Source of the DNA: CAJBNH01 sp964447285
GTDB lineage: Bacteria > Myxococcota_A > UBA9042
DNA length: 64,000 bases
Direction: 5' to 3'
Assembly (NCBI GenBank): GCA_964447285.1
Contig: CAYURO010000003.1
Location: 169,554 to 233,553, forward strand
In this document: positions 27,338 to 35,897 of the stretch, piece by piece
Numbering within the stretch: the first letter of the stretch is position 1
Layout: each line of letters begins with the position of its first letter
Made by a program: the position numbers and the translations under genes
The notes under the pieces: model-generated
What the model was told of the DNA's origin: nothing
Databases searched by the model: none
What the model saw: the letters and a program-made list of their open reading frames with translations, nothing else

Positions 27338-28630
27338 TCAGGAGAATCGCGTCAGGTAGTATTGCTTCTTGCCGACGCGCACCAGACCCAGCCGATGGTG
27401 CAACAGGCCCAAGCCGGCGATGGGCGCTTGCAGATCCTGGCCGAGCTTGACGCCGTTCCACGACACGCTGCCCGCCTGCAGGGCCCGCTTGGCCTCGCCG
27501 TTGCTGCGGAAGGGGTGCATCTCGGTCTCGCCCACCAGCACGGTCGCCAGCGTCTGGTCGGTCAGCGCCGGATGGTCTTGGTAGGGGATCTCGCCCGCCA
27601 GCATGGCAAATGTGCTCAACGGCGCCTCACGCGGATCGCCGCCAAACAGGACCATGCTGGCTTGCTCCGCGCCAACGGTCTCGGCCTCGCCGTGCACCAG
27701 CATCGTGACCTCGTGGGCCAGCGTGCGCTGGGCCTCGCGCAGGTGCGGCGCCAGGGCATGGCGAGCTTCCAGCGTCTCGACGGCCTCGCGGGAAAGGAAC
27801 GTGAAGTAGCGCAGGTACATCCCGACGTCGGCGTCTTCGACGTTGATCCAGAACTGGTAGAACCGATACGGCGTCGTCAGTTTGGGGTCCAGCCAGATGG
27901 CGCCAGCTTCGGTCTTGCCGAACTTCTGACCGCTGCGGGTGGTGACAAGGGGCATCGTGACGCCAAACGGCGCCCCGGCGTCGGCTCCGTCCTCGCGCGC
28001 CAGCCGACCGATCAGGTCGATGCCCGACACGATATTGCCCCACTGGTCCGACCCGCCCAGCTGTGCCCTGCAGCCGTGGTCGCGCCATAGCGTCCAGAAG
28101 TCGTACGCCTGCAGCAGCATGTAGCTGAATTCGGTGAACGAGATGCCGTGGTCGCGTTCCTCCAGCCGCTTCTTGACCGAGTCGCGCTGCACCATCGCGT
28201 TGACGGAGAAGTGCTTGCCAAAGTCGCGCAGGAAGTCGAGCAGCCGAACCTCGCCCAGCCACTCGAGATTGTCGATGAACACGGCGGGGTTGGGGCCGTC
28301 CTTGTCCAGAAAGTGCTCGACCTGGTGGCGGATGGCCAGCGCGTTGGCCTTGGCCGTGTCGGCGTCCAGCAGCTTGCGCTCGGCGGACTTGCCGCTGGGG
28401 TCGCCGATGATGCCGGTGCCGCCGCCGACCAACGCAATGGGCGTGTGTCCGGCCAGCTGCAGGCGCCGCAGTGTCAGGATCGGCAGCAGCGAGCCGATGT
28501 GCAGGCTGGCGGCCGAAGGGTCGAAGCCGATATACGCGCGAATGTGGCCGGAAAGGGCCTCGCGGGCGACCTCGGGGTCGGTGACCTGATGCACGAGACC
28601 GCGCCAGGCGAGTTCGTCAAGAAGGTGCAT
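27338..28630 (-). CDS. tyrS: Tyrosyl-tRNA synthetase
   Basis: A 430-residue class I aminoacyl-tRNA synthetase that charges tRNA-Tyr. The HIGH-like motif is HIGS near 44-47. The KMSKS-like loop is KFGKTEAG near 236, the usual TyrRS variant. An S4-like RNA-binding domain closes the protein (KRALQAGSVSWNGVKL). ATG at 28630 with GAGG upstream; a GTG 12 nt earlier is less likely. It is in a leftward run with the lipoprotein and yebC. Confidence 0.96.
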   Translation of the reverse strand: MHLLDELAWRGLVHQVTDPEVAREALSGHIRAYIGFDPSAASLHIGSLLPILTLRRLQLAGHTPIALVGGGTGIIGDPSGKSAERKLLDADTAKANALAIRHQVEHFLDKDGPNPAVFIDNLEWLGEVRLLDFLRDFGKHFSVNAMVQRDSVKKRLEERDHGISFTEFSYMLLQAYDFWTLWRDHGCRAQLGGSDQWGNIVSGIDLIGRLAREDGADAGAPFGVTMPLVTTRSGQKFGKTEAGAIWLDPKLTTPYRFYQFWINVEDADVGMYLRYFTFLSREAVETLEARHALAPHLREAQRTLAHEVTMLVHGEAETVGAEQASMVLFGGDPREAPLSTFAMLAGEIPYQDHPALTDQTLATVLVGETEMHPFRSNGEAKRALQAGSVSWNGVKLGQDLQAPIAGLGLLHHRLGLVRVGKKQYYLTRFS

Positions 28631-28715
28631 GTCGAGCCTCACGCGTAGGGAGACGCGGTCGGGCGACCGCTGCGCGCGGGCAGGGCTGCGGTCGAAGGGC
28701 AGAGCGGCCGCGCCC

Positions 28716-29663
28716 CTAGGGCTTGGCGGGCACGGGCGGCGCGATCACGTTCAGTTTGAAAGGCAGGGCCTTGGCGCCGTTGGTCGGCGGCGCGAGCACG
28801 AGATAGTCGCCGGCCTTGCGGGGCGTCCAGACGGCCTTGCCGGCGGCGTCCCACTCGACGATTTCTCCGATGCCCAGTTGGTCATTCAGCACGACCACGA
28901 ACGGCAGCTTGATCTCGCTGCGCGTCGCGCCCTTCTCGTCCAGATCCTGCACCAGCAGCGTCACGGGCTGGCCGACGATGGGCTGCGCGGGCGTGGGGGT
29001 CAGCAGCATTTTGTCCTGACCGGCCTCTGCGCGCTGCGCCATGCCGACGACGCCGGGACCCATCACCTCGGGCAGGGCGCCCTTGATGGTCACGGGCGAC
29101 GAGACGACCTTGGGCCTGCCGCCGACCGGACGGAACACGACGATCAGCGCGTGGTCGCCGCCCTCGCCGGGCTTGAACGACAGCTCGCGGGCGTCGGCGC
29201 CCTCGCGGATCGAGCCGTTGGCTGAGGCATACAGCGCCTGCCGCAGGTCGCGGGCCACCAGGAAGCCGTGCATGTCGCCGCGCTCGAGCTTGTCGAACTT
29301 GCCGATCGGGCGATTCTCGGGGTCCAGCACCGTCACGTAGATCTTGGTCTGCTCGTAGGCGGCGGGCGCGGAAACGGCCTTGCCTTCAGCGTTTGCGAAT
29401 CCGGTGGTGATGCGCCATCCGTCCAGCGTTTCGGAGCTGGGGCCCAAGTACTTGGGCTCGACGAGCGTGGTGTCCGCCGGCAGCTCGCTGGGTGTGGCGG
29501 CCGTGGGCAGACCCTCAGCTCCCGCCGGGGCGGTCGGTGCAGCGGTCGGCTCCTTGGGCTTGTCGCTGCAGCCGCGGCAGCCCGACTGGACCGCAACGAC
29601 GGCGAGCAGGCCGGCCAGCGCGACGAGGGAGAGAAGGTGAGAGCGAGAAAAGCGAGTGTTCAT
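28716..29663 (-). CDS. Unknown lipoprotein
   Basis: A 315-residue protein whose ATG overlaps the yebC stop by 1 nt (TGATG). The signal peptide ends in the lipobox QSGC followed by RGC, giving a second Cys close to the lipid anchor. A Pro/Ala/Thr linker leads to a beta-rich region of about 250 residues with repeated LTPTPAQPIVGQPVTLLV-like segments, resembling Ig-like or copper-resistance-type beta sandwiches. No firm family. Probably periplasmic. Confidence 0.65.
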   Translation of the reverse strand: MNTRFSRSHLLSLVALAGLLAVVAVQSGCRGCSDKPKEPTAAPTAPAGAEGLPTAATPSELPADTTLVEPKYLGPSSETLDGWRITTGFANAEGKAVSAPAAYEQTKIYVTVLDPENRPIGKFDKLERGDMHGFLVARDLRQALYASANGSIREGADARELSFKPGEGGDHALIVVFRPVGGRPKVVSSPVTIKGALPEVMGPGVVGMAQRAEAGQDKMLLTPTPAQPIVGQPVTLLVQDLDEKGATRSEIKLPFVVVLNDQLGIGEIVEWDAAGKAVWTPRKAGDYLVLAPPTNGAKALPFKLNVIAPPVPAKP

Positions 29664-30412
29664 CACTGGTTCAACCTTTGGACGGTGGCGTCGTCCAGAT
29701 CGAAGTTCGACCACACGTGCTGCACGTCGTCGTTGTCCTCGAGCATGTCCATCAGCTTGAGCATGGTGTCGGCGTCCTTGCCGCCCAGCTCGACGGTCAG
29801 GGACGGCAGCTTGACCGTCTTGGTATCGGCGATGGCGATGCCGGCGGCCTCGAGCTTCTCGCGGACTTCCCACAAGTCCTCGAAGCCGGTCTCGATGATC
29901 CACTGGTCGTCTTCCGCCTCGACATCGACGGCGCCGGCGTCCAACGCGACCAGCATCAGCTCGTCTTCGTTGACCTTGGCCTTGTCGACCGTGATGTGGC
30001 CCGCGGTGCGGAACAGGTAGGCAACCGAACCCACCACGGCCATCTTGCCACCGCATTTGTTGAAGGCGAGGCGCACTTCGCCGGTGGTCCGGTTCTTGTT
30101 GTCGGTCATGGCGTCGACCAGCACCGCGGCGCCATTCGGGCCGTAGCCCTCGTAGGTGTACTCTTCGTAGACGACGCCCTCGAGCTCGCCCGTGCCCTTC
30201 ATGATCGCGCGCTTGATGTTTTCCGCGGGCATGTTGTTGGCGCGGCCTTCCAGCACGGCCTTGCGCAGCCGGGCGTTGCCCGCGATGTCACCGCCGCCCA
30301 TTCGGGCCGCCACGGTGATCTCCTTGATCAGCTTGGTGAAGATCTTGCCGCGCTCAGCGTCGGCCTTGCCCTTCTTGTGCTTGATCGTGCTCCATTTGTT
30401 ATGTCCACTCAT
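29663..30412 (-). CDS. yebC: YebC/PmpR family translation/transcription factor
   Basis: A 249-residue protein with the family start MSGHNKWSTIKHKKG and the conserved RGKIFTKLIKEI and NNMPAENIKRAI blocks. Members were long annotated as transcriptional regulators; some are now known to relieve ribosome stalling at proline-rich stretches. Length is normal. ATG at 30412 with GGAG a little far upstream. It is the first gene of the leftward run yebC - lipoprotein - tyrS - Nudix - PhaR-like - secreted protein. Confidence 0.95.
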   Translation of the reverse strand: MSGHNKWSTIKHKKGKADAERGKIFTKLIKEITVAARMGGGDIAGNARLRKAVLEGRANNMPAENIKRAIMKGTGELEGVVYEEYTYEGYGPNGAAVLVDAMTDNKNRTTGEVRLAFNKCGGKMAVVGSVAYLFRTAGHITVDKAKVNEDELMLVALDAGAVDVEAEDDQWIIETGFEDLWEVREKLEAAGIAIADTKTVKLPSLTVELGGKDADTMLKLMDMLEDNDDVQHVWSNFDLDDATVQRLNQ

Positions 30413-30725
30413 CGTATCGGCTCCGAGAAATCGTTGTCCTGTGCGTCTTCCGCCATGCGCGTCCTCGAGAGCGGCGGCGGTGCCTTCCGGGATGGCTGCG
30501 GTGCGGCAAGGGAGGCAGCCGGGACGCGGGCGGCGGGAAGCTATCACGGCTTGGGACTTCGGGAAAGGCCCAAGAGTTGCCCGCGTTGGGGACGATCGGC
30601 AGCGCGGGGGGCCGTGACCGGCTGGAAACCGTGGCGGAATCCTCAAGCACGAAGCGTCGTCTGGCGGCTTCGCTTTGACTCGCGGGCGCACCGCGGTGAC
30701 AATCCCGCGCCCCAACGGAGCCTCC
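30413..30725. other. 313 bp divergent region, yebC / ribBA-like
   Basis: No gene seen. It contains the candidate rightward promoter at 30675-30703. No clear promoter for yebC was found on the other strand. The GC-rich sequence between 30480 and 30620 shows no repeat. Confidence 0.4.
30675..30703 (+). promoter_or_regulatory. Candidate sigma70 promoter of the ribBA-like gene
   Basis: TTGACT (30675-30680), exactly 17 bp spacer, GACAAT (30698-30703), 22 bp before the ATG at 30726. The short leader leaves no room for an FMN riboswitch, and none is seen. Confidence 0.5.
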
Positions 30726-32039
30726 ATGCGCGACCCCCATGCCCTTGTCCCCCCCCACGATCCCGGTTTGGCGGACCCCGTCGACACGCCGGTCGAGCTC
30801 GCCCTTGCAGCCCTGCGCGTGGGGCGAATCGTCGCCTTGATCGAGGACCTGGCAGGCGGATCCTCCGTGTTCGCGGTGTTGGCGGCACAGCACGCAAGTG
30901 GCGATGCCGTCAATGAACTTGCCCACCATGCCCGGGGCGTGATCGCCGTGACGATGACCGAGGCGCGCGCCCAGACGCTCGGGTGTCCGGCCCTCGAGCG
31001 AAGGCGTGCAGCTGTGACCACGCCCCGTTACGGCGTCAGCGTCGAGGCGGCCCGTGGCGTATCGACGGGCATCTCGGCCGCCGACCGTTCGCAGACCATC
31101 GTCGCGATTGCGGACCCGCACACCACGTCGGACGACTTCGTGCGTCCCGGGCACATCATGCCCAGCATCGTGGGCGTTCTTGGTTCGTTCGAGCGACCGT
31201 ATGGCAGCGACGCAGCGCACGACCTTGTCGTCATGGCCGGTCTGCAGCCCGCTGCGGCGCTATCGCACGTTGTCGACGGCCTGGACCCGCTGCAACCCGA
31301 GTACGCCGAGGCGTTTGCTGAGCAACGAGGTTGGCCGGTCGTCCGCGTCAGCGATGTGCTGGCCTACCGCGCCGCCCATGAGCGCTTGGTGCACGTGGTG
31401 TCCGACGGCATGGTCGAGACCAGCGACGGCCCCTTCCGCATTCGCATCTACGAGAACGACATCGACGGCACCAGCCACATCGCGTTGACGCGCGAGGGAC
31501 CAGCTGAGGATCCCGATGCGCTGCCCTTGGTTCGCCTGCACAGCCAGTGCCTGACCGGCGACATCCTGCACTCGCAGCGCTGTGACTGCGGCGACCAGCT
31601 GCACGAGGCCATGCGACGCGTGGCACGGGCGGGGTACGGTGCGGTGGTGTACCTGCGGCAGGAAGGGCGCGGGATTGGCCTGATCCAGAAGATCCGCGCC
31701 TACGCGTTGCAGGATCAGGGCGCCGACACGGTCGAGGCCAACCTGCGGCTGGGATTCGCTCCCGACGAGCGCGACTATGCCGTGGCGGCCCAGATCTTGC
31801 GCGACGTGGGCATGACCCGCATCGGCCTGCTGACGAACAACCCGGCCAAGGTCTGGGCGTTGCAGCGGCTGGACATCGAGGTCGCCGAGCGCGTCGCGAT
31901 CGAGATCGCCCCCACTCGCGACAACGTGCGGTATTTGCAGACCAAGCGCGACCGCATGGGGCACTGGCTGGAAGGGCTGGACGACGACCCCACCGGCGTT
32001 GTTCGCGTACACGTGCCTGAGGGCGGAGGCCACCCGTGA
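30726..32039 (+). CDS. ribA: RibBA-like protein: degenerate DHBP synthase domain + GTP cyclohydrolase II
   Basis: A 437-residue fusion. The C-terminal half (about 220-425) is a normal GTP cyclohydrolase II, the first step of riboflavin synthesis: zinc ligands CLTGDILHSQRCDC, then RQEGRGIGL and KIRAYALQDQGADTVEAN. The N-terminal half has the fold of DHBP synthase (RibB), but the acidic REnEGD loop is replaced by EDLAGGSS and the GHTEA motif by GSDAA, so it has probably lost activity. GISAAD and RPGH remain. ATG at 30726 with GGAG. It overlaps the FAD oxidoreductase gene by 4 nt (GTGA). Confidence 0.9.
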   Translation: MRDPHALVPPHDPGLADPVDTPVELALAALRVGRIVALIEDLAGGSSVFAVLAAQHASGDAVNELAHHARGVIAVTMTEARAQTLGCPALERRRAAVTTPRYGVSVEAARGVSTGISAADRSQTIVAIADPHTTSDDFVRPGHIMPSIVGVLGSFERPYGSDAAHDLVVMAGLQPAAALSHVVDGLDPLQPEYAEAFAEQRGWPVVRVSDVLAYRAAHERLVHVVSDGMVETSDGPFRIRIYENDIDGTSHIALTREGPAEDPDALPLVRLHSQCLTGDILHSQRCDCGDQLHEAMRRVARAGYGAVVYLRQEGRGIGLIQKIRAYALQDQGADTVEANLRLGFAPDERDYAVAAQILRDVGMTRIGLLTNNPAKVWALQRLDIEVAERVAIEIAPTRDNVRYLQTKRDRMGHWLEGLDDDPTGVVRVHVPEGGGHP

Positions 32040-33379
32040 TCCGAGTCCGCACGCTGATCCTGGGCGGAGGGCTGACCGGTCTGTCGACGGCGTGGCACCT
32101 CGAGCGACGTGCACGCGACACGGGCGATGCGTCGATGGCGTCGTACCTGCTGGTCGAGCGCGACGCCCGGTTGGGGGGGCTGACCCGAACCGAGGAGATC
32201 CAAGGCTATTTCTTCGACCACACCGGCCACTGGCTGCACTTGCGCTATCCCGAGATGAAGGCGTTCGTCGACGAGGTGATGGGCGACGAGATGCACCGGG
32301 TCGCGCGCCGCAGTCGCATCTGGTCGCACGGGGCCCTGACGCATTTTCCCTTTCAGGCCAACCTGTTTGGTCTGCCGCTGCCGGTCGTGCACAAGTGCTT
32401 GCAGGGTGCGATCGACGCGTCGCTGAAGGAGGCGAGGGGCGAGTTCGGGCCGCCGGCGCACTTCGAGGATTACTGTCGGCAGAAGTTCGGCGACGGCATC
32501 ACCGACGCGTTCATGGTGCCGTACAATACCAAGCTGTGGGGCGTGCAACCGCAAGATATCGCAGCGGATTGGTGTCACCGCTTCCTGCCGCAGCCTAACC
32601 TGTCGCAGATGACGGCGGGTGCGCTTGGGCTTGTCGATGATCAGGCGGGCTACAACGCCAGCTTCGTGTATCCGCGCACGGGCGGCATCGAGACGTTCGC
32701 GCGGGCCATCGTGCGCGGCATTCCGACCGACAAGGTGCGGCTGAACACGCAGCCGACGACGATCGACCTGCAGAAGCGGACTTGCGTGTTGAGTGACGGT
32801 CAGGTGGTGCAGTACGACCAGCTGGTGTCGTCGGTGGCGCTGCCCGATCTTCTGGATCTGGCAACCGACGTGCCCGCCGACGTGGCCGAGGCGCGGTCGA
32901 AGCTGCGCTGCACCGAGATGACGTACCTGTTGTACGGCATCGCGCGGCCGGTGCTCGACGACATCCAATGGTTGTATGTGCCCGATCCGGAAACGCCTTT
33001 CTATCGGATCGGCTCGTTCTCGAACGCGGTGCCCAGCCTGGCGCCTGCCGGCAAGTCGGGGCTGTACGTCGAGGTGGCGAATGACCGGCCGATCCGCTTG
33101 GACGAGGTCAAGGCTTCGGTGCGGGCCTTCCTGCGTGAGCGGGGCTGGTTGGACGACGACACTCAGGTCGAGGTCGAGGTCGCGCGGCATCTGAAGTACG
33201 GCTATGTCGTGTTCGACCAGCACTACTTCCCGGCCAAGGAAGCGATCTTTCCGTGGCTGCAGCAGCAGGGTGTGCACTCGCTGGGCCGCTATGGCGCGTG
33301 GGTCTACTCGAGCATGGAAGACGCGCTGTGGGACGGCTACGGCGTGGCCATGGGGCTGGAGGCGCGGCGGTCGGCTTGA
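32036..33379 (+). CDS. FAD-dependent amine-oxidase-fold oxidoreductase
   Basis: A 447-residue flavoprotein. The Rossmann dinucleotide motif LILGGGLTGLSTAWHL is at 7-22. The second FAD segment VERDARLGGLTRTEE and a C-terminal GYGVAMGLEA fit the protoporphyrinogen oxidase/UDP-galactopyranose mutase-like superfamily. FPFQANLFGLP and PYNTKLWGVQP resemble the mutase-like branch that works on sugar nucleotides. GTG start at 32036 overlapping the previous stop. With the GT2 and deacetylase genes downstream it may act in a glycan pathway; substrate unknown. Confidence 0.78.
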   Translation: MIRVRTLILGGGLTGLSTAWHLERRARDTGDASMASYLLVERDARLGGLTRTEEIQGYFFDHTGHWLHLRYPEMKAFVDEVMGDEMHRVARRSRIWSHGALTHFPFQANLFGLPLPVVHKCLQGAIDASLKEARGEFGPPAHFEDYCRQKFGDGITDAFMVPYNTKLWGVQPQDIAADWCHRFLPQPNLSQMTAGALGLVDDQAGYNASFVYPRTGGIETFARAIVRGIPTDKVRLNTQPTTIDLQKRTCVLSDGQVVQYDQLVSSVALPDLLDLATDVPADVAEARSKLRCTEMTYLLYGIARPVLDDIQWLYVPDPETPFYRIGSFSNAVPSLAPAGKSGLYVEVANDRPIRLDEVKASVRAFLRERGWLDDDTQVEVEVARHLKYGYVVFDQHYFPAKEAIFPWLQQQGVHSLGRYGAWVYSSMEDALWDGYGVAMGLEARRSA

Positions 33380-33469
33380 CCTTCCCGCCGTGATTGTCGA
33401 AAGTGCTTGCCCCGTTGCGTGCCGCCACTCGACTTGCGCGTACGCCTTGAACGGTTCCGGAGGCTCCCG

Positions 33470-34204
33470 GTGGCATCGTCGTCCCGCGACTCAAAAGCGC
33501 TCGATCTCAGCGTCGTCATCCCTTGCTACAACGAAGAAGCGATCCTGTGGGGCGCGGTCGTCGAGCTCCATGAGGGCCTGAAGACCCTGAACCGCAGCTT
33601 CGAGATCCTCGTCAGCGAGAACGGGTCGAAGGACGACACCCGCGCCATCGCCGAGAAATTGTCGCGTGCGTACCCTGAGGTGCGCGCGGTCACTTCCGAT
33701 GAGCCCAACTACGGCAAGGCGCTGCGTCGGGGCATCGAGGCCGCCAAGGGCCGGTTCGTGTTGTGCGAGGAGATCGACCTGTGCGATCTCGACTTCCACA
33801 AGCGCGCGCTGAAGATTCTGGACGCGGGCGAAGCCGACATGGTGGTGGGTTCGAAGGCGCACCCGCAGGCCCACGACGAGCGGCCCGTCACGCGGCGCGC
33901 GGCCACGATGGTGATGAACGGCCTGCTGCGCGTGATGCTGGGCTTCAAGGGCACCGACACGCACGGACTCAAAGCGTTCGACCGCGTCAAGCTGACGAAC
34001 ACCGTGCAGCGCTGCGTGGTCGACAAGGACCTGTTCGCCAGCGAGCTGGTGATCCGGGCCGAGCGCTACGGCGTGCGCGTTGTCGAGATCCCGATCCAGA
34101 TCCACGAGAAGCGCCCGCCCAGCATCCACTTGTTCAAGCGCGTGCCCAACGTGCTGAAGAATCTGGCCAAGCTGGTCTACGTGGTGCGCATTCGCAACCG
34201 CTAG
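33470..34204 (+). CDS. GT2 family glycosyltransferase
   Basis: A 244-residue soluble GT2 enzyme. VVIPCYNEEAIL is at about 13-24, SENGSKDD near 45, and EEIDLCDLDF takes the DxD position. The GTG at 33470 has GGAGG 8 nt upstream, so I prefer it over an upstream start at 33407 in the same frame. It lacks C-terminal membrane helices, as in polyprenyl-phosphate sugar transferases. It lies 90 bp after the FAD enzyme and 10 bp before the deacetylase gene. Confidence 0.82.
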   Translation: MASSSRDSKALDLSVVIPCYNEEAILWGAVVELHEGLKTLNRSFEILVSENGSKDDTRAIAEKLSRAYPEVRAVTSDEPNYGKALRRGIEAAKGRFVLCEEIDLCDLDFHKRALKILDAGEADMVVGSKAHPQAHDERPVTRRAATMVMNGLLRVMLGFKGTDTHGLKAFDRVKLTNTVQRCVVDKDLFASELVIRAERYGVRVVEIPIQIHEKRPPSIHLFKRVPNVLKNLAKLVYVVRIRNR

Positions 34205-34214
34205 GCCACAAGCC

Positions 34215-35153
34215 ATGACCCCCTCTCGCCCCCGCGCCGCCGTCAACGTCGACATCGACGGCCTGTACCTGTACGACCGCATCCACGGTCACGCGGGCGG
34301 CAGCGGCAACGCCGTCGGCTTCGACCCCGCCACCCACGACCCGACGGTTTGGACGCGCGGCATCCCACGTTTTCTGGACGCGTTTGGGCAAGCTGGCATC
34401 CAAGCTACGTTTTTTGTTGTGGCTCAGGACCTTGCCCACGCCGATGTGCGGGCAGTGCTGAAAGATTGCGTGGCCGCGGGGCACGAGATCGGCAGCCACT
34501 CGTTCACCCACCCGTACAACCTCAGCCGGTTGCCGCCCGACGCGATGGGCGAGGAGCTGGTGCGCGCCCGCCACACCCTGCAAGACGCGACGGGGCAAGC
34601 GGTTCTGGGGTTTCGCGCGCCGGGGTACGTGCTCAGCGACGCGCTGCGGACGGCCATCGCCGACGCCGGCCACACGTGGGACAGCTCGCGCTTTCCCTGT
34701 CCGCCCTACCAGCTGGCCAAGGCGACCTTCATCCAAGCCTACAGGCTGTTGGGGCGCCCCAGCGGCAGCCTGATCGAGCCGGTGGGCGTCTGGGTCGGCC
34801 CCCGCAAGCCCTATCGCGATCGCCTGCCCGACGGCCGCACGCTGGTCGAGCTGCCGGTCGGCGTGCTGCCCGGGATGCGCGTGCCTTTCATCGGGACTTC
34901 GGTGCTGATGTGGGGCGAGGCGGGGCGCAAGGTGCTGGCGCCCGTGATCGCCCGCAGTGACTGGATGAACTTCGAGTGCCACGCCATCGACCTGACCGAC
35001 CACGCGGGCGACGGCATCCCCGACCGGCTGAAGACCCAGCCCGACCAGCGTGTGCCCTTGGCGAAGAAAGGCCCGCTGTTCCAGAAGGTTCTGTCGGACT
35101 TGGCCCACACCCACGACGTGCGAACCTTGGGGGCTTGGGCCGCGACCCTCTAG
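34215..35153 (+). CDS. Polysaccharide deacetylase (NodB-like)
   Basis: A 312-residue carbohydrate esterase 4-type protein. NVDIDGL carries the Asp of motif 1, HEIGSHSFTHP near 92-102 is the His-metal motif 2, and FRAPGYVLS is motif 3. There is no signal peptide, so it probably acts in the cytoplasm on a lipid-linked or nucleotide-linked sugar. That suits its place after a GT2 gene. Coupled run FAD enzyme - GT2 - deacetylase suggests one glycan pathway. Confidence 0.87.
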   Translation: MTPSRPRAAVNVDIDGLYLYDRIHGHAGGSGNAVGFDPATHDPTVWTRGIPRFLDAFGQAGIQATFFVVAQDLAHADVRAVLKDCVAAGHEIGSHSFTHPYNLSRLPPDAMGEELVRARHTLQDATGQAVLGFRAPGYVLSDALRTAIADAGHTWDSSRFPCPPYQLAKATFIQAYRLLGRPSGSLIEPVGVWVGPRKPYRDRLPDGRTLVELPVGVLPGMRVPFIGTSVLMWGEAGRKVLAPVIARSDWMNFECHAIDLTDHAGDGIPDRLKTQPDQRVPLAKKGPLFQKVLSDLAHTHDVRTLGAWAATL

Positions 35154-35270
35154 GCCGTGTCGGTTTGCGACGTCATTTGTCGCATGCACGCAAGTCGGCC
35201 GCTGCTCTGCCTTTACAGCACCCGCCCCGTGCGACACCTTGGCCCCGCACCGCATCCGGAGGCTTCGACC

Positions 35271-35834
35271 ATGCCCGCACTTCTGCTCTCTCGCGTCCAA
35301 CGCACCACCCTCACGTGGTTCTTGTGGGCCATCGCCGTTGCCGCCGCGTTGGCCTCTGGGTACGCCGTCGCCGCACTGGCGGGACCGCGCGCCCAAGGAC
35401 CCAAGGAGACGATCGAGGGCAAGGTGGTGGCCGTAGCAGACGGCGACACCGTGACGGTCCTGGTCGACCGCGTGCAGGTCAAGGTGCGGCTGTGGGGCAT
35501 CGACGCTCCCGAGAAGGCGCAGGCGTTCGGCCAGCGGTCGCGCGAGCACGTCTCGTCACTGGTGTTTGGCAGGCAGGTGCGGGTCGAGGTGTGGGGGCGT
35601 GACCGCTATGACCGCACGCTCGGGCGCATTTACGTGGATGCGACCGACGTGAACCTGCAGATGGTGCGCGCGGGCATGGCGTGGTGGTACCAGAAGTACT
35701 CGCCCAAGGCGCAGGACATCGAGGTCGCGGAGCAGCAGGCGAGGTCAGCGAAGCTCGGGCTGTGGCGCGACGTGGATCCGCAGCCGCCGTGGGAGTTTCG
35801 CAAGGCCAAGCGGGCCGGCCAGCCCGCGCCTTGA
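35271..35834 (+). CDS. Membrane-anchored thermonuclease (SNase-like)
   Basis: A 187-residue protein. A membrane segment (about 13-35) is followed by a staphylococcal-nuclease fold: GKVVAVADGDTVTVLV, RLWGIDAPEK with the catalytic Arg and Glu, and DRYDRTLGRIYV with the second Arg. All catalytic residues are present, so it should cleave DNA or RNA with calcium outside the cytoplasm. ATG at 35271 with GGAGG upstream; a longer frame from 35157 is not needed. Confidence 0.87.
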   Translation: MPALLLSRVQRTTLTWFLWAIAVAAALASGYAVAALAGPRAQGPKETIEGKVVAVADGDTVTVLVDRVQVKVRLWGIDAPEKAQAFGQRSREHVSSLVFGRQVRVEVWGRDRYDRTLGRIYVDATDVNLQMVRAGMAWWYQKYSPKAQDIEVAEQQARSAKLGLWRDVDPQPPWEFRKAKRAGQPAP

Positions 35835-35897
35835 CATCCACCCTACGGAACGGCAAACACTCGGGGCCCGTCTGACCCCCACGCCAAGGAGTCTGCC

